DNA of 64,000 nucleotides from NCBI RefSeq assembly GCF_018380615.1, contig NZ_JAGYVZ010000016.1, positions 62,001 through 126,000 of the forward strand, given 5' to 3'. The notes under the pieces are model-generated. The model was not told where the DNA came from and ran no database searches. It saw only the letters and a program-made list of their open reading frames with translations. Shown here piece after piece: positions 8,118 through 16,454 of the stretch. Position 1 is the first letter of the stretch. Each line of letters opens with the position of its first letter. The translations under genes and the position numbers were made by a program. This DNA comes from Flavobacterium psychroterrae. GTDB lineage: Bacteria; Bacteroidota; Bacteroidia; Flavobacteriales; Flavobacteriaceae.

Positions 8118-8699
8118 TTTCTTTTTTGTTTGTATTTTATCACTACAATCAAAATTAAAACAATTATATAAGTAAAGATTTAATTTAACTTATTTTTCAG
8201 GGGAGTTACTCTGGTCGCAGTGTAAAACCAGAAAAAATAGGCTTTTTCAGAAATGATTTTTGCTATCCCGGCTAGGAGTAAAGTGGAATTATCAAGGTTT
8301 TAGGAAGTTTAATCTTTAAATTTAATTTAGAAAACATAGCCAAAAAGCATTAACCACAAAGTATGTCATCCTTAGGCATGAGGGATCTCCCCCAATGTCA
8401 TTAAGTTAAGCTTTTAAAAAATAAAATCATTGCAAATCAAATCCGTTTTTATCCGCGTTTTTACGAAGTAAATCTGTTTTATCCGCGTCAAAAATTAGAC
8501 GCTGATTTTACTGATTCGCTAACGCAAAACGCTGATAAAAACGGATTTTTTCTAATTACTTTCTCGATTAAACTGTTAAGTAATTTTATAGATTCCCCTT
8601 AACTTAATGAAATACTTTATGTTTGCAGAAAGTTTTAAAGATTTAAATATCGTAAAATCAATCTCTGTTTGTTATTTAAAAATGACTTGTCAAAGAAAC
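8118..8699. other. 582-nt gene-free spacer with degenerate repeats
   Basis: No gene is credible here. Positions 8196-8275 repeat a segment of the spacer on the other side of the NAT gene (shared AACCAGAAAAAATAGGCTTT). TGTCATTAAGTTAA at about 8394 repeats 7013-7026. Positions 8445-8560 hold the ATCCGCGTTT / AAACGGAT inverted repeat family typical of the genus. Confidence 0.55.
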
Positions 8700-9152
8700 T
8701 TATCCCTTCTTCAAACTCAATCCCATCGGAACCATTAAAATTCCTTTTTCATAAATATTCAAATACAATTTTATAGGTTTCTTTTGACCGTCCCATTTTA
8801 ATTCGTAGACATTCAAAAATCCTGCACCCATATCGCTTCTTTTAGTTGGGAAGGGGCAACAGGTTTCTAAACGGGTAAAAGTAATTTTTTCTCCATTTGG
8901 TCCGGCTAAAGCATTCAAAAACCGACTTTCGTTTAAGGCTTCATCTTTAGTATTTCTGTAAAAAATATTTACCGGATAATCAGGATCAAAACCGTATTTT
9001 TTATCATTGCTAAAAAGAGTAATTACAAAGGTATTGTCTTTTTTTAAAACTAAATCCGGCGCATTATCATCGACATTTTTCAAAGTCGATCTTGTACTCA
9101 CACAAGAAGTTGCAGTAATTAACAAAACGATAAAAAGGACTATTTTTTTCAT
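8700..9152 (-). CDS. Small lipoprotein of unknown function
   Basis: A 150-residue protein whose N-terminus MKKIVLFIVLLITATSC fits a lipoprotein signal with Cys17 as the lipidated residue. The remainder is a soluble alpha/beta or all-beta domain with a conserved-looking double Cys (ETCCPFPTK). It could be a 2-cysteine structural or metal-binding site. No family is recognised. It stands alone between repeat-rich spacers. Confidence 0.6.
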   Translation of the reverse strand: MKKIVLFIVLLITATSCVSTRSTLKNVDDNAPDLVLKKDNTFVITLFSNDKKYGFDPDYPVNIFYRNTKDEALNESRFLNALAGPNGEKITFTRLETCCPFPTKRSDMGAGFLNVYELKWDGQKKPIKLYLNIYEKGILMVPMGLSLKKG

Positions 9153-9219
9153 GATTTAAATATTGTTAGTACAAATGTAAAATGTTTTTTCTGCCACTCC
9201 CAAAAGCTATCGGAATAAA

Positions 9220-9372
9220 GCATTAAAAAGAAAAAAAATCTGCAAGATCTGCTAAATCTGCGTGAGAAAAAAATCAATGAATTTTACTCTCGCGCAAATT
9301 TTCCGTCAAAGATTCAAAGATTAAAAAAACAGCGTAAATCCGTTTTGTCAGTTTAATCCGTGAGCCATTTTT
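9220..9372. repeat. Degenerate dispersed repeat (AATCTGC / AATCCGTG family)
   Basis: The spacer contains runs of AAATCTGCTAAATCTGCGTGAG, GATTCAAAGATTAAAA and AAATCCGTTTTGTCAGTTTAATCCGTGAG-like sequence. The same vocabulary occurs at 24220-24330 and 24650-24900. It is non-coding. Confidence 0.5.
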
Positions 9373-9380
9373 TCCCCAAA

Positions 9381-10064
9381 TTAAACCTCCGGGCTAATTT
9401 TTTTATTCAATTTGATGATACCCATAACAATCAGATATTGTGCCACAAGATAAGTTAACATAATAAAAAATACACTTTTTTCAATTGGCGCATGAAATTT
9501 ATTGATTGCCAGAATGCTATCCGAAAGAACAAATATTGAAGCACCTAAAAAAACATATAAAGCTCCGGGTTTTTTCCAAATTAAATAACCATTAAAGGCA
9601 AATAAAACCATTGTAGAAATTACAGCTGCATAAACAATTACAGGTATTTTTAAATCACCTAATTTTGGCATCAAAAAAGAAACCATTCCAATTAAATAGC
9701 CTGCAATTAAAAGACTTCCAAGTGCAAAAAGAACTTTATTAAAATGAATTTCGCCCGAAATTTGTTTGTTAAAAAGCACACAATAACTTAAATGTGCAAT
9801 TAAAAAACAGACTAACCCCAGAATAAAATAGATTTCGGCAATATCAGCAAAAAGTAAAATGACATCTCCAATCCAGGAAAAAAGTAAACCAGCTAAAAGA
9901 ATTTTTCTTGATGGAAACTTCCGGTGAAAATAAACTCCAAATCCTAATAACGGAATTAAAGCGGGTTTTAGAAATAAATCTAAATTTTCATTTCCTCTAA
10001 ATAAAACAATGAGATATACAATACTAAAAACAATATAGATTTTAAAAAAAATGGCGTTTTTCAT
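9381..10064 (-). CDS. YhhN-family membrane protein (lysoplasmalogenase-like)
   Basis: A 227-residue polytopic inner-membrane protein with about eight hydrophobic segments. The family signature is visible: KPALIPLLGFGVY, GLLFSWIGDVILLF, YFILGLVCFLIAHLSY and GASIFVLSDSILAINKF near the C-terminus. The mammalian homologue TMEM86 hydrolyses the vinyl-ether bond of lysoplasmalogens. The gene lies 18 nt downstream of the sterol desaturase/AGMO-like gene on the same strand and is probably co-transcribed. That pairing supports a role in ether-lipid turnover, but the bacterial substrate is not established. Confidence 0.85.
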   Translation of the reverse strand: MKNAIFFKIYIVFSIVYLIVLFRGNENLDLFLKPALIPLLGFGVYFHRKFPSRKILLAGLLFSWIGDVILLFADIAEIYFILGLVCFLIAHLSYCVLFNKQISGEIHFNKVLFALGSLLIAGYLIGMVSFLMPKLGDLKIPVIVYAAVISTMVLFAFNGYLIWKKPGALYVFLGASIFVLSDSILAINKFHAPIEKSVFFIMLTYLVAQYLIVMGIIKLNKKISPEV

Positions 10065-10082
10065 AAGCGGTTTATGAATTTA

Positions 10083-11144
10083 TTATTTGGTTTTGTTTAT
10101 TTTAAAATCAACAGTTACAAAGTAAATCGAAATTAAAAACGATATGCTCAAGTAACTTAAAATGATATAATTGCTTGCAGAAAAAACATGATTTAAGCTA
10201 AACCAATCTCCATAATACGCTATAATAGCAACTGCAATTATAAAGCGTAAACCTTCCCATAAAATGGCAAATCTACTTTTGTCCATCAACTCAGTATAAC
10301 TGTAAATGGTTACCAGTATAAATAAGCCGTAGATAAAAATATTTGGCAAACCAATTTTAGCAATATTATCAAATAAATAGGTTACAAACAACAAAGTGAT
10401 TAAAACTTGTGTTACAGACCAGTAAATTATTTTTTTAGAGTTTTGAGTACCGTACTTTTCAAAATCAAAAACATTATCGATTTTGTTTACAGGATATTTT
10501 AATTCAAAATTTTCAGGTCTCCAGCCCGTTGGTTTAAACCAAATAGTAAACTTGTCTTTCCAGTTTTCAGCTCTCCACGCATCTTTAATTAATAAGGTCA
10601 AATGCTGAAAATTAATTCGGATAGGATTCCACGTATTTGCCGGTCTTGTAATACCAAAAACGGGCGGAACATCATCCAATTCAGCTTGAAAAGTACCAAA
10701 AAGTTTATCCCAAAAAATAAAAATCTGCGAATGATTTTTATCTAAATATTCCGGATTTATAGCATGATGCACACGATGATGCGAAGGCGTAACCAAAATA
10801 TATTCGACAAATCCCATTTTTTTAATATGCTTGGTATGATACCAAAATTGTAAAAATAAATGGAGCGGTAAAGTAATTGCAATTACGGTGGCAGGAACGC
10901 CCAATAATGCAGCCGGAATGAGTAAAAAAGTAAATAAATTAGCTAAACTCGCAATAGGCTGACGCAAAGCGCAGGCAAGATTAAATTCCTCACTGCTATG
11001 ATGAATCGCGTGTTTGTTCCAGAAAAGATTAATTTGATGTGCCCATCGATGGCTCCAATAACCATAAAAATCGATGACAATGAAGGCAATGCAGTAAGAA
11101 AGAATGTTGGCTTCCTGATGATAAATAGCAATTTTAGAAACCAT
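10083..11144 (-). CDS. Sterol desaturase/AGMO-like membrane oxygenase, main part after an in-frame TGA
   Basis: The fatty-acid hydroxylase fold is shown by three His clusters that bind the di-iron site: HRWAHQ, HAIHH and HHRVHHAINPEYLDKNH. A long C-terminal part follows (WFKPTGWRPENF, then four or so membrane segments), which resembles alkylglycerol monooxygenase (AGMO/TMEM195) more than short fatty-acid hydroxylases. AGMO cleaves ether lipids. The ORF begins in the middle of the expected N-terminal membrane region. The codon just before its ATG is TGA, and 65 further codons continue upstream in the same frame (11148-11342), so this is one gene of about 419 codons with a stop, probably where a Trp codon (TGG) once stood. 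The TGA-ATG junction would permit reinitiation. Confidence 0.8.
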   Translation of the reverse strand: MVSKIAIYHQEANILSYCIAFIVIDFYGYWSHRWAHQINLFWNKHAIHHSSEEFNLACALRQPIASLANLFTFLLIPAALLGVPATVIAITLPLHLFLQFWYHTKHIKKMGFVEYILVTPSHHRVHHAINPEYLDKNHSQIFIFWDKLFGTFQAELDDVPPVFGITRPANTWNPIRINFQHLTLLIKDAWRAENWKDKFTIWFKPTGWRPENFELKYPVNKIDNVFDFEKYGTQNSKKIIYWSVTQVLITLLFVTYLFDNIAKIGLPNIFIYGLFILVTIYSYTELMDKSRFAILWEGLRFIIAVAIIAYYGDWFSLNHVFSASNYIILSYLSISFLISIYFVTVDFKINKTK

Positions 11145-11342
11145 TCATTCATAAGATATAAAAGTAAGGCTTAATCCCAAAACATCTTTTACCGTGTTGG
11201 TAATTCCGGAACTTATACTCGATACGCTATCAATCAAAGGAACGGTGTCGTCCTTTTTGTAAATGCCGTATATTTTTTCGATTACAATTAATACTAAAAA
11301 AATAGGCGTTGCGATAATCAATATCTTTCCGTATTCTTCCAT
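11145..11342 (-). pseudogene. N-terminal fragment of the AGMO-like gene, ended by an in-frame TGA
   Basis: This 65-residue fragment (MEEYGKILIIATPIFLVLIVIEKIYG...ISYE) holds the first transmembrane segment and the SVSSISSGITN region usual at the N-terminus of this desaturase type. The stop TGA at 11145-11147 is followed at once, in frame, by the ATG of the downstream part. A single G-to-A change in TGG would create it. If the stop is real, the protein is made in two pieces, by readthrough, or not at all. A base-calling error would also explain it. Confidence 0.75.
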
Positions 11343-11406
11343 AAAAAAAACATTCTATTTTATTCAAATATAGAATAAAATAGAATGTTTTTTACATTAT
11401 TGGCAA

Positions 11407-11682
11407 TTAAACAATTTCGGCGCTTAATCCAGCTTCCAAAAGTTGTGTACATTGAGGTTTTAACTTATCCATTGTTCCTGTTTTTACGGTACATTTTCCG
11501 TTGTAATGTACAATTAGGGAACATTGTTCTGCTTGTTCAGGCGTGTGACTGCAAACACGCATTAAAGTGTCAATTACGTGATCAAAAGTGTTTACATCGT
11601 CATTATAAACAATGATTTCGTTATTGAAACTTGTCGCTTCCTTTTCGCGAACTCTTTCTCTTACTTTTTCTTTAGTACTCAT
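11407..11682 (-). CDS. clpS: ATP-dependent Clp protease adaptor ClpS
   Basis: ClpS delivers N-end-rule substrates to ClpA/ClpC-ClpP. The 91-residue length fits. The typical core is present: IIVYNDDVNTFDHVIDTLMRVCSHTPEQAEQ, in which the NDD/NT pocket residues bind the substrate N-terminus, then SLIVHYNGKCTVKTG. The N-terminal arm is charged and flexible (STKEKVRERVREKE), as usual. The gene lies downstream of prmA on the same strand, an arrangement common in Bacteroidota. Confidence 0.95.
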   Translation of the reverse strand: MSTKEKVRERVREKEATSFNNEIIVYNDDVNTFDHVIDTLMRVCSHTPEQAEQCSLIVHYNGKCTVKTGTMDKLKPQCTQLLEAGLSAEIV

Positions 11683-11826
11683 TTTTTAAGTTTTTGTACT
11701 GTTGTAATTACTAATTTACTTTTGCCGGAGATTTGCAATTAGCGTGGTTTTTCAAAAACTAAATCTGTGCTAATATGTTTAATCCGCTTAATCTTGGGGC
11801 TTATTTACATTTAAGATATCAACTAT

Positions 11827-12660
11827 CTAATTTACGTATTTTAACGAAACCCAGTTGTTTCTTTGAAACTTTTTAACATATGTTAATCCTTTTTCAGTGC
11901 AAGAAGCATCAATAAAAGGAATATCTTCTTCGTAGAAACCACTAAACAATATTATGCCGCCTTTATTTAAACAATCAACATAATGCTGCATATCGTTCAA
12001 CAAGATGTTACGGTTGATATTAGCGATTATCAAGTCATAACTTTTTCCTGCTAATAAAGCTGCATCGCCTTCGTAAACGGTGATGTGTTTGCAATTATTG
12101 CGTTCTGCATTTTCAATAGAATTCAAATAACACCAGTTGTCAATATCAATAGCATCAATTGGTTCTGCGCCTTTCATTTCGGCTAAAATAGCTAAGATGG
12201 CAGTTCCGCAACCCATGTCAAGAGTTTTAAGACCTTTCACATCCATTTCTAGTAAATGCTGAATCATCATGTGAGTTGTCTCGTGATGACCAGTTCCAAA
12301 ACTCATTTTTGGCTCGATTACGATATCAAATTCGGCATCAGTTTTTGGATGAAAAGGAGCGCGAACATGACATTTTCCGTCCACATCAATCGCTTCAAAA
12401 TTCTTTTCCCATTCCTCGTTCCAGTTTACCTGATCAATTTCTTCAACCGTATATTCGATTTTAAATTCTTCAGATTCTAAAATATAAATGTCATCCAAGA
12501 TATTCTCATCCCATAAATCCTTTTTCACATAAGCCGAAATTCCTGTTTCAGTTTCTGTAAAAGTTTCAAAAGCTTTTTCACCTAATTCAGCAATTAAAAT
12601 TTCTGAACCCGGTTCTTTTGGTTCAATCGTAAAATGGTATCCTAAATATATGTTCGACAT
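11827..12660 (-). CDS. prmA: Ribosomal protein L11 methyltransferase
   Basis: PrmA trimethylates ribosomal protein L11 with S-adenosylmethionine. A substrate-binding N-terminal domain precedes a Rossmann methyltransferase domain with motif I LDMGCGTAILAI, the KMSFGTGHHETT loop and post-motif ANINRNIL. The frame is open for 20 codons further upstream, but the start MSNIYLGYHF is chosen because it begins the conserved domain and because a TACCTTTG promoter element (12675-12682) lies inside the longer version. This gives 277 residues, normal for the family. clpS follows on the same strand. Confidence 0.95.
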   Translation of the reverse strand: MSNIYLGYHFTIEPKEPGSEILIAELGEKAFETFTETETGISAYVKKDLWDENILDDIYILESEEFKIEYTVEEIDQVNWNEEWEKNFEAIDVDGKCHVRAPFHPKTDAEFDIVIEPKMSFGTGHHETTHMMIQHLLEMDVKGLKTLDMGCGTAILAILAEMKGAEPIDAIDIDNWCYLNSIENAERNNCKHITVYEGDAALLAGKSYDLIIANINRNILLNDMQHYVDCLNKGGIILFSGFYEEDIPFIDASCTEKGLTYVKKFQRNNWVSLKYVN

Positions 12661-12674
12661 AAATAATTTTTTTG

Positions 12675-12682
12675 CAAAGGTA
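12675..12682 (-). promoter_or_regulatory. Probable prmA promoter -7 element
   Basis: TACCTTTG on the minus strand matches TAnnTTTG and lies 14 nt upstream of the chosen prmA start. No good TTG is seen at the usual spacing. Its position argues against the longer prmA start at 12720. Confidence 0.45.
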
Positions 12683-12773
12683 AGAATCCAAAGCAGAAGT
12701 TGTTCATAAATAATCGACATCCTTATATTTATTAATGTTAATTTTGAATAGAATTTGTAAGGATTTTTAAAAT

Positions 12774-13913
12774 ATGAAGAATATCATTTTTATTTTGCTT
12801 TTTGCGGCACTTAACGGCGCAACTTGTGAAAAAGGCGAACATGAAGTCGTGCGATCGTTTTGTTATTGGAAAACAGATTTGAATTTTCAAAAAGAAGATG
12901 ATTCCTTAATCAAGGATTTAAAAGTGCAGCATATGTACGTTCGTTTTTTTGATGTTGATTGGAATCCGTACGCAAAAGAACCTTTGCCAGTCGCCACAAT
13001 TCACGATATGAGACTGAATGCAAGTAATCCTGAAATCACGCCTAGTATTTTTATTACCAACGAAGTTGTTTTGCAAGCAAACAAAAAACAATTAGATAGT
13101 CTGGCAGCTCGAATTGCAAAACGCGTGCAAACAATTGGCGAAAAAATAAATGAAACCAAAGCCGATAATGTTGCCAATGCCATTGTTTATCCAAAGGATT
13201 ATTACAAGCAGGAAAACTACAAACAAATCAATTACGACTCAGTAAAAGCGATTGAATTAGCAAAACTAAAAGTTGATTTTAAAGAAATTCTAATCGATTG
13301 TGACTGGACAGAAAAATCAAAAGACAATTATTTTTATTTATTAAAACAAATCAAAAAAGGATTTCCAACGGCACAAATTTCTGCCACAATTCGACTCTGG
13401 CAGTATAAATATGCTTCAAAAGCAGGAATTCCGCCAGTTGATAAAGGTTTATTAATGTGTTATAATTTGACAAGACCGGAAGATTTTAATTCTAAAAACT
13501 CAATAGGAACCAGCGAGGAATTGGCGCAATATATTACACACGATCAATATAAGATGAAACTTGATATTGCATTGCCATTATACAGTTGGGCAGTTGTTTT
13601 TAGAGGAAATCAGTTTAAAGGAATTTTATCAGATTATGATCAATTAAGAAGTGATACAATTAAACTGAAGAAAACATCAGCGACTAAATATGTTTTGCAG
13701 GACGATGTTTTGATTGGACAAACTTATTTGCGAAACGGCGACGAAATCAGAATTGAGAAAATTTCCGAAAAAGAACTTGAGAAAATGATTTCGATTGTAA
13801 AAGGCAAAATTAAGATTGACAACCAAACCAAAGTGACGTTTTTTTCTTTTGATAAAAAATACATTAACGATTATGGAACCCAAAATATATCCAACTATTA
13901 TGAGAGTTTTTAG
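12774..13913 (+). CDS. Secreted or lipid-anchored protein of unknown function
   Basis: A 379-residue protein not recognised. The N-terminus MKNIIFILLFAALNGATC suggests a signal peptide, perhaps with Cys18 as a lipoprotein cysteine. The body is mixed alpha/beta; segments such as LIDCDWTEKSKDNYFYLLKQIKK, AQISATIRLWQYK, LLMCYNLTRPEDF and LDIALPLYSWAVVFRG read like strands and helices of a TIM-barrel glycosidase-like fold with acidic residues at strand ends. That is an inference from pattern only. Its 3' end overlaps the next gene by 14 nt, so the two are translationally coupled and probably act together. Confidence 0.7.
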   Translation: MKNIIFILLFAALNGATCEKGEHEVVRSFCYWKTDLNFQKEDDSLIKDLKVQHMYVRFFDVDWNPYAKEPLPVATIHDMRLNASNPEITPSIFITNEVVLQANKKQLDSLAARIAKRVQTIGEKINETKADNVANAIVYPKDYYKQENYKQINYDSVKAIELAKLKVDFKEILIDCDWTEKSKDNYFYLLKQIKKGFPTAQISATIRLWQYKYASKAGIPPVDKGLLMCYNLTRPEDFNSKNSIGTSEELAQYITHDQYKMKLDIALPLYSWAVVFRGNQFKGILSDYDQLRSDTIKLKKTSATKYVLQDDVLIGQTYLRNGDEIRIEKISEKELEKMISIVKGKIKIDNQTKVTFFSFDKKYINDYGTQNISNYYESF

Positions 13914-16209
13914 TAGTTTACTTTTAGTTTTAAGCTTTCATGTTTCTTTTGCCTGCGGTTGGAGTGTTTCACCGGAAACGAGCAGATTGGCTTTGTTTAA
14001 AGCACAACGCGAAGGTTTTTTTAAATTGACACCATTTTATTATTCAGCAGATTATTACTATTCGACCAATACTGTTTCCGGCGTTGATCAGGAATTGAAT
14101 TGTATGGAATGGCAGAAAAAACTAGGGAGTAAAATTGATCCAAAAGATGTGCATACTATTTTGTATGAAACGGACGGTGAACAATTTGAAACCGCTTATG
14201 AAAACAAGTCATTACAGAAAGTATTCAGTAAAAATACTTTTATCGAAGCTTTGCTATTGTCAAAAAATAAAGCTTTTTTAAATTATATTTTATTTGCTAA
14301 AAAGCTTGAATACAATGGTAATAATGATGTAAAATGGGAATCTTGGGATCAGGTTGGTTATGGAAGCAAAGATCATAAATTAGCCGATGTCAATGATTTT
14401 GAGAAGAAAATAAAAACCGCAAAAGATACTTTCCTGAAACAGCGTTATGCTTTTTTAATTTTAAGATATAGTTTTTATGCCGAAGATAAAAATGAAGTAA
14501 TTCGTTTATATGATACTTATTTAGGTGATAATAAAAATACTATTTTAGAACCCTGGGCTTTGTATTATAAGGCTTTATGTATTGAAAATTTTCCTTTGCA
14601 AAATTATTTATTGAGTAAAGTTTTCGCTTCATGCGAAGAAAAAGCGTTTGCCGTTTTACAGCATTATAATTGGAAATTAACAGAGCAAACTTTGGCTCTT
14701 GCCCAAAATGACGAACAACGAAGCGTAATTCTGGCTATAGAAAGTTTCCGAAATCCTGCGCCGGATTTAAAAACCATACAAGAAGTTTATAAAGTAAGTC
14801 CCAACAGCATTAATTTGAGTTTTTTGATTGGAAGAGAAATCAATAAACTCGAAGATTGGATTTTTACGCCTCAATACACCAACAACGGAAGTCCATCGGT
14901 TACTTTTGAAGGTTCAGATTGGTATGGAAATTATGCCAAAGCAAAAGAAGAAAACTTCAATAAAGATATTTCGCATTTAAGAGCCTTAGAATATTTCTTA
15001 ATTGCCATTCGCGAACAAAGTTCAGGAGAACAAAAAGATTATATAACGGCAGCAATTGCGCAGCTTTGTTTTATGGATGATCAGATTGATTTGGGGAAAA
15101 AATATACCAATATGATTTCTGATAAAGCCAATGCATCGATCCAAATGCAAAAGAATATTCAGTTGGCTTTAGTTTCCTTAAAACAAGATAATTTGAAAAG
15201 CGAGAAAGTTCAAAACCAGCTTTATGAATATTTTAATTCAGTTGAAAGTTTGGTAGAAACTGACAACGGGTTATTTAAAAATCTATACAGTTTGTACCGA
15301 ATTGCCAGCGCAGATTTTGCTAAAAAAGGTGATCGTGTTACTGCAGGATTATTAATGATGAAATCAGACAGTAAAGGCGCGGGAGAATATTCGGTTTATG
15401 ATAATCCTTATTTCTACAGTTATATTGGTTATTTCGATCGAAGTGCCACTATAGATGATGTAGATAAATTGATGGCGTTACAGCTAAAAGAAGATAAAAC
15501 GCCTTTTGAAAAATATATTTGTTCAGGAACAATCGCTCCTAATATCAATTATTATAAAGATCTAAAAGGAACAATTGCATTTAGAAATAATAATTTAGAA
15601 TTAGCTTATAAAACTTTTGCAAGTATGCCAAAAGATTTCTGGGAAAAGAATTATGCATTTACTGATTATTTGAACGAAAATCCTTTTTCGCCTAAAATCC
15701 TGCAAAAAGATAAAGAACGCAAATTTAATTATCGTTTTAACAAAGCTGATTTTATTGCAAAACTAATTCAGTTAAAGAAACAAAATACAGCATCGAGCAA
15801 TTTACAACTGGCACATGCTTATTTTAATGTCTCGTATTTAGGAAATTCCTGGATGATGGTTGCCTATGATTGGACAGCTGGTGAATCGTATGTGGATTAT
15901 GTATATGGAGACAATTCTGAGAATGAAAAAAGATATCAGAAAGGCAATTATTACAGTTTAACAATAGCTAAAATGTATTATGAAAAAGCGTTAAAAATGT
16001 CTAAAAACAGCAATGAAAAAGCCTTAGCGAGTTTGATGATTTTTGAATGTAATTATTATAGTCATTACGCGAACATAGTTTCTACCGAAGAGGAAGAGAA
16101 AAATCCGTTTAAAGCAGGGCAGGAGCTTGTCAATTTTTATTCGGTTTATAAAACAACACCAACATTTAAAAAATACAATTGCCCGTTATTGCAGTCGTTT
16201 ATAAATTAA
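13900..16209 (+). CDS. Large secreted protein of unknown function, helical-repeat-like
   Basis: A 769-residue protein with no recognised domain. The start at 13900 is chosen because it gives a clean signal peptide (MRVFSSLLLVLSFHVSFACG); the frame is open to 13849, and 13873 is another candidate. The mature part is rich in amphipathic helices with recurring A, L, Y spacing (for example AFLILRYSFYAEDKNEVIRLYD and SLTIAKMYYEKALKMSKNSNEKALASLMIFEC), suggesting TPR-like repeats. The start overlaps the preceding gene by 14 nt. The two genes together look like a conserved pair exported to the periplasm or outer membrane. A bidirectional terminator follows at 16294-16326. Confidence 0.7.
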   Translation: MRVFSSLLLVLSFHVSFACGWSVSPETSRLALFKAQREGFFKLTPFYYSADYYYSTNTVSGVDQELNCMEWQKKLGSKIDPKDVHTILYETDGEQFETAYENKSLQKVFSKNTFIEALLLSKNKAFLNYILFAKKLEYNGNNDVKWESWDQVGYGSKDHKLADVNDFEKKIKTAKDTFLKQRYAFLILRYSFYAEDKNEVIRLYDTYLGDNKNTILEPWALYYKALCIENFPLQNYLLSKVFASCEEKAFAVLQHYNWKLTEQTLALAQNDEQRSVILAIESFRNPAPDLKTIQEVYKVSPNSINLSFLIGREINKLEDWIFTPQYTNNGSPSVTFEGSDWYGNYAKAKEENFNKDISHLRALEYFLIAIREQSSGEQKDYITAAIAQLCFMDDQIDLGKKYTNMISDKANASIQMQKNIQLALVSLKQDNLKSEKVQNQLYEYFNSVESLVETDNGLFKNLYSLYRIASADFAKKGDRVTAGLLMMKSDSKGAGEYSVYDNPYFYSYIGYFDRSATIDDVDKLMALQLKEDKTPFEKYICSGTIAPNINYYKDLKGTIAFRNNNLELAYKTFASMPKDFWEKNYAFTDYLNENPFSPKILQKDKERKFNYRFNKADFIAKLIQLKKQNTASSNLQLAHAYFNVSYLGNSWMMVAYDWTAGESYVDYVYGDNSENEKRYQKGNYYSLTIAKMYYEKALKMSKNSNEKALASLMIFECNYYSHYANIVSTEEEEKNPFKAGQELVNFYSVYKTTPTFKKYNCPLLQSFIN

Positions 16210-16293
16210 TTTTTTCGACATGTAAGTGATATTTTTCACCATAAAAGTTATATAAGAAAATTTAAGTTTGGCTTTGAGCAAAATGAAAAGCAT

Positions 16294-16326
16294 AAAAAAA
16301 GCGTTCGCACAGCGAACGCTTTTTTT
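16294..16326. terminator. Strong bidirectional intrinsic terminator
   Basis: A7-GCGTTCGC / GCGAACGC-T7 gives a 15-bp perfect stem with a 3-nt loop (16309-16311). It lies between the convergent 13900-16209 gene and tpiA and can serve both strands. Confidence 0.85.
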
Positions 16327-16331
16327 ATAGT

Positions 16332-16454
16332 AAAATCTAAAAATCTAAAAATCTAAAAATCTAAAAATCTAAAAATCTAAAAATCTAAAAATCTAAAAAT
16401 CTAAAAATCTAAAAATCTAAAAATCTAAAAATCTAAAAATCTAAAAATCTAAAA
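16332..16454. repeat. Tandem octamer array, 15 copies of TCTAAAAA
   Basis: The octamer TCTAAAAA repeats at an exact 8-nt period, with TCT at 16336 and then every 8 nt up to 16448, 15 units without error apart from shortened ends. It abuts the tpiA stop codon (TAA on the minus strand at 16455-16457) with no spacer. It is non-coding in the 3' region of tpiA. Two shorter copies of a related AATCTAAA motif occur at about 31443-31460. Confidence 0.95.

Noticed and set aside
10943..11152. 69-residue minus-strand ORF crossing the TGA in the AGMO-like gene
   Set aside because: It is read in another frame and its sequence does not fit the family. It does not rescue the reading frame of the gene.
12661..12720. 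Extended N-terminus of prmA
   Set aside because: The extra 20 residues are not part of the family, and a TAnnTTTG promoter element lies within them.
16332..16454. Octamer array as a CRISPR
   Set aside because: The units are 8 nt long with no spacers, and no cas genes are present.
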